6,085 nucleotides of DNA from an uncultured Paracoccaceae bacterium (GTDB lineage: Bacteria > Pseudomonadota > Alphaproteobacteria > Rhodobacterales > Rhodobacteraceae): assembly GCA_937907485.1 (NCBI GenBank), contig CALESR010000125.1, forward strand, positions 1 to 6,085. The letters run 5' to 3'. The notes beneath the pieces are model-generated. The model saw nothing but the letters and a program-made list of their open reading frames with translations. It was not told where the DNA came from and did not search any database. The position numbers and the translations under genes were made by a program. Below, piece by piece: positions 1-4,559 of the stretch; position 1 is the first letter of the stretch, and each line of letters opens with the position of its first letter.

Positions 1-110
1 GGCCACCTCTCCGTCGCGCGAGGAATAGCGCGGGTGGCGGCGGGGGGCAAGGGGGGTGGTAGAACGGGCAATTGCATAAAGGGCGCTTCGTTGTGTATGA
101 ATAGCGCAAA
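1..110. other. Left-edge intergenic region, no supported gene
   Basis: No coding region can be supported here. One forward frame runs from base 2 to a TAG at 26-28 and could be the last few codons of a gene to the left, but eight codons are too few to judge. Bases 32-59 are strongly G-rich on the + strand, with runs of 3, 2, 2, 6, 6 and 2 G separated by 1-3 other bases. From about base 70 the composition turns more AT-rich and contains a candidate promoter for the GntR gene. Confidence 0.5.
72..101 (+). promoter_or_regulatory. Candidate promoter of the GntR regulator gene
   Basis: TTGCAT at 72-77 and TATGAA at 96-101 are separated by 18 bases and could be the -35 and -10 boxes. The same TTGCAT hexamer, also followed 18 bases later by a TATA-like box, lies in front of the P450 gene. 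The ten bases from 69 to 78 match the left half of the inverted repeat there at nine positions. This is pattern reading only. A start site a few bases after 101 would give the regulator mRNA a very short leader. Confidence 0.35.
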
Positions 111-116
111 GTGGAG
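111..116 (+). promoter_or_regulatory. Possible Shine-Dalgarno sequence for an alternative TTG start
   Basis: GTGGAG at 111-116 lies six bases before an in-frame TTG at 123-125. No purine-rich ribosome site is visible just ahead of the GTG at 111. The regulator may therefore start at TTG 123, giving a 216-residue protein beginning with the initiator Met followed by Pro-Ser-Gln. The annotated GTG start adds only four residues and leaves the DNA-binding domain unchanged. Confidence 0.35.
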
Positions 117-773
117 TGCCCCTTGCCATCGCAGACCGACGCCATTGTTGCGACCTTGCTGGACTGGATCGACGCCGGGCGGCTCAATCCGGGCGACGAG
201 ATCGACGAATCCGCGCTGGTGGCGCAGTTTGGCGTCTCGCGCACGCCGGTCCGCGAGGCGCTGATGCAGATCGAGGCGACCGGCCTTGTGCGCCGCCTGC
301 CGCGCAAGGGCGCGCTGGTGTTCAAGCCGACGCTGGCCGAATTCCTCGCGATTCTCGAGGTGCATGCCAAGCTGGAGGGGCAGGCGGCGGGGCTGGCGGC
401 GCGGCGGTTGTCGGCGGCCGGGGCCAAGGCGCTGGACGCCGCGGTTTGCGCCTGCGAAGAGCATTTCGCCACGCTGGGCGAACGTGAGCCTGCCGCCTAT
501 TACCAGTTGAACCTGCGGTTTCACGCCAGTGTGGCCGAGGCGGCGGGCAATCCGTTCCTGCTCGACATGATCAAGACCAATGCGCGCAAGTTGATGGCCT
601 ATTACCGCGCGCGTTATCGCTATGCCGGGTCGATCGGCGCCTCGGCGCGCGATCACCGCATCATCGCCGGGCTGATCGAGGCGCGTGACAGCGACGCCGC
701 CGAAGAGGCGATGCGCCGCCATGTGCAGTTCGATCAGGTGACCGCGATGGACCTGCTGGCGGCGCTGGGTTAG
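111..773 (+). CDS. GntR-family transcriptional regulator, FadR/FCD subfamily
   Basis: This is a 220-residue cytoplasmic DNA-binding regulator, of usual length for the subfamily. Residues 8-72 form the winged helix-turn-helix; the recognition region reads FGVSRTPVREAL (40-51), followed by the wing at 58-70. Residues 75-215 form the all-helical FCD ligand-binding domain. Three histidines that normally bind a metal are present (H138 in the RFH motif, H182, H204). The usual acidic partner four residues before the first histidine is Asn134, a known substitution in the family. FCD regulators usually respond to small carboxylates or related metabolites and are often repressors released by a pathway substrate. 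The gene lies beside the P450/GS/amidotransferase cluster and converges on the amidotransferase gene, with overlapping stop codons. It is the obvious candidate to bind the inverted repeat at 1486-1506 and perhaps its own promoter. The start is GTG at 111; TTG at 123 has the better ribosome site. The effector is unknown. Confidence 0.93.
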   Translation: MECPLPSQTDAIVATLLDWIDAGRLNPGDEIDESALVAQFGVSRTPVREALMQIEATGLVRRLPRKGALVFKPTLAEFLAILEVHAKLEGQAAGLAARRLSAAGAKALDAAVCACEEHFATLGEREPAAYYQLNLRFHASVAEAAGNPFLLDMIKTNARKLMAYYRARYRYAGSIGASARDHRIIAGLIEARDSDAAEEAMRRHVQFDQVTAMDLLAALG

Positions 774-1477
774 CGCGCCTGATTGAAGAACGCGGCGATC
801 CAGCGCGCCATCTGCGCGTCATCGACGCCGTGGGTCAGCCCGGCGCGCGCCTCGGCCAGCGCCTCGGGCGTCATCAGGCCGTCCATCACCGAAATCAGAT
901 CGACCATGAAGGGCTGATCCAGTTCCGGGTGGTATTGCGTGGTGAACACCCGCCGACCCAGCGCGATATGGCCGTTCGGCACCGAGGCATTGCCCGCCAG
1001 CACCCGGGCGCCTGCGGGCAGGGCGGTGACCTGCTCGGTATGCGCGGCGTGCAGCGCCATCGCCGGGGCGGCGCCCTGCATCCAGGGCGCGGGCGCGTGG
1101 TTGCCGGTCTCGACGCGGCCCAGCACCCAGCCCTGCGGGTTCTTGGCCACGGTGCCGCCCAGCGCGCTGGCCACCGCCTGATGGCCGAAACAGGCGCCGA
1201 ACACTGGCACCTCGGCGGCGACAGCGGCGCGAATCGTCTCCTTGAGCCGCGCGACCCAGGCGTCGGGGTCATTGACCGAGGCCGGGCTGCCCGAGATCAT
1301 CACGCCGTCAAAGCCGGTGATGTCGTCAGGGAAAACCCCGTCATTCACGGTGAAATCGCTGAAACTCCAGTCGGGTGCGACCGGGGCCAGCAGGGTGCGG
1401 AACTTTTGCACCTCGGTCGGGTGACGGGCGGCAAAGCTGCTGCGATCGGTGTTGGCGTCAAGAAAGGCGATATGCAT
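770..1477 (-). CDS. Class I glutamine amidotransferase-like protein, candidate gamma-glutamyl amide hydrolase
   Basis: This is a 235-residue single-domain class I (triad) amidotransferase of the GMP-synthase-domain type, without a synthetase domain. The catalytic set is complete: the nucleophile elbow FGACFGHQ carries Cys96, and QYHPE carries His183 and Glu185. The ISGSPASV segment (61-68) matches the oxyanion-hole region of this family, and AAHTEQV at 144-150 is also typical. ATG at 1477 is chosen over an upstream in-frame start at 1537 because the family's first beta strand begins at MHIAFLDA; the ribosome site is weak (GGA about six bases upstream). Stand-alone members are often annotated only as GMP synthase-like. 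Because a GS-like ligase is divergently encoded next door, I infer that it hydrolyses a gamma-glutamyl amide made by that ligase, as PuuD does for gamma-glutamyl-GABA and AtdA2 for gamma-glutamylanilide. An alternative is a glutaminase that supplies ammonia to an unknown synthetase. The family call is firm; the substrate is inferred. Confidence 0.9.
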   Translation of the reverse strand: MHIAFLDANTDRSSFAARHPTEVQKFRTLLAPVAPDWSFSDFTVNDGVFPDDITGFDGVMISGSPASVNDPDAWVARLKETIRAAVAAEVPVFGACFGHQAVASALGGTVAKNPQGWVLGRVETGNHAPAPWMQGAAPAMALHAAHTEQVTALPAGARVLAGNASVPNGHIALGRRVFTTQYHPELDQPFMVDLISVMDGLMTPEALAEARAGLTHGVDDAQMARWIAAFFNQAR

Positions 1478-1485
1478 GAAAAATC

Positions 1486-1506
1486 CATTTGCATACGTTG
1501 CAAATG
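1486..1506. promoter_or_regulatory. Perfect inverted repeat, candidate operator of the divergent promoters
   Basis: CATTTGCA (1486-1493) and TGCAAATG (1499-1506) are exact reverse complements separated by five bases (TACGT). The repeat lies in a 71-base AT-rich divergent region, nine bases from the amidotransferase start codon, and it overlaps the candidate -35 box of the P450 promoter. A perfect repeat with short arms and a short spacer between divergent genes, near a GntR gene, is what an operator for a dimeric winged-helix repressor looks like. Binding by the neighbouring regulator is inferred. Confidence 0.6.
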
Positions 1507-1518
1507 CATCTTTATACA
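1489..1518 (+). promoter_or_regulatory. Candidate promoter of the P450-GS-ferredoxin operon
   Basis: TTGCAT at 1489-1494 and TATACA at 1513-1518, 18 bases apart, are plausible -35 and -10 boxes. They lie 31 bases before the P450 start codon. The -35 box sits inside the inverted repeat, so a protein bound there would block RNA polymerase. On the other strand, TTGCGT (1532-1537) and TATAAA (1511-1516), 15 bases apart, are a weaker candidate pair for the amidotransferase gene; that transcript would begin close to or inside the repeat. Confidence 0.4.
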
Positions 1519-1548
1519 TATAGCCAAGCCCACGCAAGAGAGCAGCGC

Positions 1549-2805
1549 ATGACCATCTGGACCCCGACCGACGACGGATACGCCGACCTTGCCTCGCACG
1601 ATACCTTCATGCAGGGCGCGCCGCACAACACCTTTGCCCGGCTGCGCGCCGAGGATCCGCTGCACTGGAGCGACTGGTCCGGTGGCAAGGGGTTCTGGTC
1701 GATCACCCGCCATGCCGACATTCTGGAGCTGAACCGCCAGCCCGACCTGATGTCCTCGGCCTACGGCATCCGGATGGAGGATCAGACCTATGAGGAATAT
1801 CTCGCCCGCCGGACATTTCAGGAAACCGACCCGCCGCTGCATTCGCAGACCCGGATGAAGGTGGCCAAGGCGTTTTCCAAACCTGTGGTTGCGGGGTTCG
1901 AAGACCTGATCCGCGAGCTTTGCCACGACATCCTCGACGAGGCGCTGGATCACGGCACCTTTGACGCCACCCGCCTGATCGCCCGGCAATTGCCGATGCG
2001 AATGTTGGGCCGCATCATTGGCACCCCGGATGAGGATCTGCCCTGGCTGGTGGAAAAGGGCGATGCGCTGATCGCCAACACCGACCCGGATTTCACCGAT
2101 CATGTCCTCGACCGCATGACGACCGATCAATACCGGCTGATGCCCTTCAACTCGCCCGCCGGGGCGGAGCTCTATGATTACGCAAAGACGCTGATGCTGG
2201 ACAAGGCGGCCAAAGGCGATACCAACGGCGTCCTGCACCTGATCCTGCAGCCGGGGCCGGATGGCTCGGTGATCTCGGAAACCGAGTTTCGCAACTTTTT
2301 CTGCCTGCTGGTCGCGGCTGGCAATGACACCACGCGCTATTCCATCGCCGCGGGCATCCACGCGATGCTGCACCAGCCCGAACTGCTGGCGCAGATGCAA
2401 TCCGGGCAGGTCTGGGAGACCGCGCCCGACGAGATCATCCGCTGGGCCACCCCGGCGATCTATTTCCGCCGCACGGCGACGCGCGACCATGAGATGCACG
2501 GCAAGACCATCCGCGAGGGCGACAAGGTGCTGTATTGGTTCTTGTCGGGCAACCGCGACGAGACCGCCTTTGACGACCCGATGCGCGTCGATCTGGCCCG
2601 CACCCCGAACCGGCACCTCAGCTTTGGCCAGGGCGGGCCGCATCTGTGTCTGGGCATGCATCTGGCCCGGCTGGAGGTGCGCGTGCTGTTCCAGGAATTC
2701 AGCAAGCGGCTGAAATCCATCGAACCGGCGGGACCGCACGCCTTCCTGCGCTCGAATTTTGTCGGCGGGATCAAGTCCCTGCCGGTCACCACCACCCGCG
2801 CCTGA
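1549..2805 (+). CDS. Cytochrome P450, soluble bacterial class I
   Basis: This is a 418-residue haem monooxygenase with no membrane anchor, normal for bacterial P450s fed electrons by a ferredoxin. The landmarks are complete: the C-helix region DPPLHSQTRMKVAKAFS (94-110); the oxygen-activating I-helix motif AGNDTT (257-262) with the acid-alcohol pair Asp260/Thr261; the K-helix ExxR (Glu295-Arg298) followed by a YFRRTA strand; and the haem loop FGQGGPHLCLG (359-369) with Cys367 as thiolate ligand. The loop has one residue more between Phe and Cys than P450cam, a spacing also found in the CYP124/125/142 group, which the I- and K-helix text resembles too. ATG 1549 is preferred to an in-frame ATG at 1489, which falls inside the operator; GAGAG lies six bases before 1549. 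It leads an operon with the GS-like ligase and a ferredoxin. The substrate is not readable; I infer an amine derivative, possibly gamma-glutamylated. A CYP family number would need alignment. Confidence 0.96.
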   Translation: MTIWTPTDDGYADLASHDTFMQGAPHNTFARLRAEDPLHWSDWSGGKGFWSITRHADILELNRQPDLMSSAYGIRMEDQTYEEYLARRTFQETDPPLHSQTRMKVAKAFSKPVVAGFEDLIRELCHDILDEALDHGTFDATRLIARQLPMRMLGRIIGTPDEDLPWLVEKGDALIANTDPDFTDHVLDRMTTDQYRLMPFNSPAGAELYDYAKTLMLDKAAKGDTNGVLHLILQPGPDGSVISETEFRNFFCLLVAAGNDTTRYSIAAGIHAMLHQPELLAQMQSGQVWETAPDEIIRWATPAIYFRRTATRDHEMHGKTIREGDKVLYWFLSGNRDETAFDDPMRVDLARTPNRHLSFGQGGPHLCLGMHLARLEVRVLFQEFSKRLKSIEPAGPHAFLRSNFVGGIKSLPVTTTRA

Positions 2806-2833
2806 ACCAGAAAAACCCAGGGAGATCATTTAC

Positions 2834-4126
2834 ATGCGCGACCGTCTGCGACCCGTCTGGTGCGACCATCTGTCGATTCTGCGTGGCAAGTATCTGCCGC
2901 AGGAGAAAATCGGCTCGGGCTCGACCCGCTTTGCCCAGCCCTGCTTTTCGGTGCATTACGACAAGGATCTGATCATCGACGCGCCCGGCACCAATTGCCT
3001 GAACGGCCTGCCGGACATGGACCTGCGCTGGGACGCCGCCGACATCCGCCCCGGCTGGGAGCCCGGCGTGCATATGGTCACCGGCGACCTTTATGACCGC
3101 GACGGCGCCCTGATCCCGATCGCGGGCCGCGCCGCGCTGAAACAGGCGATCGCCGATTGGGCCAAACACGGGCTGGTGCCCAAGGTCGGCATCGAACTGG
3201 AGTGTTTCGCCTTTACCCGCGCCGAGGATGGCAGCCTGAAACCCTATGACGTGCCTGGCGGCCATGTGTATGGCGGCGGTCCGTTCAACGATCCGCTGGG
3301 GTTCACCGATGCGGTCTGGGAGGCGGCCGAGGCGGCGGGATTCAAGCTCGACCTCGTGACCACCGAATACGACACGCCGCAGTATGAGTTCACCCTGACG
3401 TTTGACGAGGCGCTCAAGGCGGTGGACGAGATGGTGATGTTCCGCCAACTCGCGCGCGAAGTGGCGTGGAAGAAAGGCGTGTTGCTGACCTTCCTGCCCA
3501 AGCCGTTCTTTGACCGGGGTGGCTCGGGCATGCACATCAACCTGTCCTTTGCCGATGCGACCGGGGCCAATGCGCTGTCGAACGGGCCGCAGGGCGGTGT
3601 GGCCGGGATGAATGCGCTGGGTCGCGGCTGCATCGCCGGCTGGATGCAGCATCACAAAGGGCTGGCGGCGCTGGTCTCGCCCTCGGTAAACTCTTATGCG
3701 CGGCTGCAACCGGCGACGATGTCGGGCTTTTGGTGCAACTGGGGCGAGGATCACCGCGGCGTCACGTCGCGCGTCTCGGGCGAGGGCGGCAAGAAGGCGC
3801 GGCTGGAACACCGCATGGCCGATGCCAGCGCCAACCCCTATGCTGCCGTCGCCGCCGTGCTGCAGGCCGCGCGGCTGGGCTTTGAGGGTGGCTATACGCT
3901 GCCGCCGATCGAAACCGGCGATTGTTTTACCGGCCAGACCGCGCCGCATGGCGTCGGGGCCTCGTTGGCCGAGGCTCTCGATGATCTGGCGGCCGACACC
4001 ACGCTGGTTGCGGCGATGGGCGCCGAATACTGCGCCCACCACAGCCACATGAAGCGCGTCGAAGTGACCAAATGCGAGGGCAAGACCCCCGAAGAGGCGC
4101 GCGATTTCCTGATCTGGTTCGTGTGA
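2834..4126 (+). CDS. Glutamine synthetase-like ligase, candidate gamma-glutamyl-amine synthetase
   Basis: This 430-residue enzyme has the glutamine synthetase fold. Family members use ATP to activate the gamma-carboxyl of glutamate and join it to ammonia or an amine. The catalytic domain keeps the metal and substrate residues: GIELECF (Glu121, Glu123), TTEYDTPQYEF (Glu178, Glu185), the GSGMHIN motif with His234, NSYARL (286-291), and the RLEHRMADASANPY segment (323-336) with Glu325, Arg327 and Asp330; the Pro of the usual RSPDP stretch is Ala329. The beta-grasp end is short: RGK is already at 17-19, so about 30-40 residues of a typical PuuA or GlnA N-terminus are absent. The start is supported by AGGGAG nine bases upstream. 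It lies 28 bases after the P450 gene and 8 before the ferredoxin gene. Position within an oxidation operon, with a GATase partner next door, argues for gamma-glutamylation of an amine (PuuA, AtdA1/TdnQ-like) rather than ammonia assimilation. The substrate is unknown. Confidence 0.92.
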   Translation: MRDRLRPVWCDHLSILRGKYLPQEKIGSGSTRFAQPCFSVHYDKDLIIDAPGTNCLNGLPDMDLRWDAADIRPGWEPGVHMVTGDLYDRDGALIPIAGRAALKQAIADWAKHGLVPKVGIELECFAFTRAEDGSLKPYDVPGGHVYGGGPFNDPLGFTDAVWEAAEAAGFKLDLVTTEYDTPQYEFTLTFDEALKAVDEMVMFRQLAREVAWKKGVLLTFLPKPFFDRGGSGMHINLSFADATGANALSNGPQGGVAGMNALGRGCIAGWMQHHKGLAALVSPSVNSYARLQPATMSGFWCNWGEDHRGVTSRVSGEGGKKARLEHRMADASANPYAAVAAVLQAARLGFEGGYTLPPIETGDCFTGQTAPHGVGASLAEALDDLAADTTLVAAMGAEYCAHHSHMKRVEVTKCEGKTPEEARDFLIWFV

Positions 4127-4134
4127 GGTCCGTG

Positions 4135-4446
4135 ATGAAAGCAACCTGGATTCTGGCCGATGGCCGCGAAATGACGCTGGAGGTGCCCGCCGGGCGCTCC
4201 CTGATGGAGGTGGCGCAGGCCGCCAGTGTGCCGGGGATCATCGGCGAATGCGGCGGCACCATGAGCTGCGCGACCTGTCATGTGCAGGTCGATGAGGCCT
4301 GGCGCGGGCTGGTTGGTGGGCCGTCGGACTTCGAGGACGCGATGCTCGACACCGTCGACGCCCCCCGGACCGACGCCTCGCGTCTGTCCTGTCAGATCGA
4401 AATGCGGGCCGATCTGGACGGGGTAGTGGTGCGGGTTCCGGCTTGA
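4135..4446 (+). CDS. [2Fe-2S] ferredoxin, putidaredoxin/adrenodoxin type
   Basis: This is a 103-residue cytoplasmic electron carrier. Four cysteines (39, 45, 48, 86) in the spacing C-x5-C-x2-C-x37-C are the cluster ligands, and they fall at the same residue numbers as in putidaredoxin. The ECGGTMSCATCHV stretch (38-50) and the RLSCQIEM stretch (83-90) are hallmarks of the family. An acidic helix (DFEDAMLD, 65-72) is the surface that usually docks to the reductase and the P450. The protein ends in Val-Pro-Ala and lacks the C-terminal tryptophan of putidaredoxin. The start is ATG 4135, with GAGG six bases upstream overlapping the stop codon of the GS-like gene; an adjacent in-frame GTG at 4132 is possible. 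Its place in the operon makes it the likely redox partner of the P450. No ferredoxin reductase is in the window, so one must come from elsewhere. Confidence 0.96.
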   Translation: MKATWILADGREMTLEVPAGRSLMEVAQAASVPGIIGECGGTMSCATCHVQVDEAWRGLVGGPSDFEDAMLDTVDAPRTDASRLSCQIEMRADLDGVVVRVPA

Positions 4447-4448
4447 AT

Positions 4449-4478
4449 AATTGACAGACATTTTAATGTCTGGCAATT
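4449..4478. repeat. AT-rich imperfect inverted repeat after the ferredoxin gene
   Basis: Bases 4449-4461 (AATTG A CAGACAT) pair with 4466-4478 (ATGTCTG G CAATT): 12 pairs with one A/G mismatch and a four-base loop TTTA. The flanking TTGAAT (4443-4448, containing the ferredoxin stop) and an overlapping ATTCAA (4476-4481) offer an alternative outer pairing. The stem is AT-rich and no T run follows it on either strand, so it is a weak terminator by itself. It might stabilise the 3' end of the operon mRNA or be a protein-binding site. Confidence 0.5.
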
Positions 4479-4511
4479 CAAGGAATGCGACAAACCATTG
4501 GTATTGATGTG

Positions 4512-4548
4512 AAAACGCGGCAAAGGTGAGTCTGCCTTGCCGCGGTTT
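4512..4548. terminator. Bidirectional intrinsic terminator between the ferredoxin gene and pgm
   Basis: CGCGGCAAAGG (4516-4526) pairs with CCTTGCCGCG (4535-4544), giving ten pairs around one bulged A and an eight-base loop. AAA (4512-4514) and TTT (4546-4548) extend it past one mismatch. Read leftward, a GC-rich hairpin followed by TTTT begins twelve bases after the pgm stop codon, a standard intrinsic terminator. Read rightward, the stem is followed by TTTCCC, so it could also end the P450-GS-ferredoxin transcript. Confidence 0.8.
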
Positions 4549-4559
4549 CCCACAGGCCC

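Noticed and set aside
1478..1537. Upstream start for the amidotransferase (20 extra residues, from 1537)
   Set aside because: The extension would place the operator and promoter inside coding sequence, and family members begin at the first beta strand, which matches the ATG at 1477.
830..1552. Open frame of 240 codons on the + strand over the amidotransferase gene
   Set aside because: It is antisense to a gene with a complete Cys-His-Glu triad, resembles no family, and crosses the operator region.
1345..2829. Open frame of 494 codons on the - strand, antisense to the P450 gene
   Set aside because: It has no recognisable domain and is rich in Gly, Arg, His and Gln, as expected of an antisense frame in GC-rich DNA. 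It overlaps a P450 with every motif intact and runs through the divergent promoter.
2786..4144. Open frame of 452 codons on the - strand, antisense to the GS-like gene
   Set aside because: It is the same kind of shadow: no family features, biased composition, and it fully covers a gene with all GS motifs.
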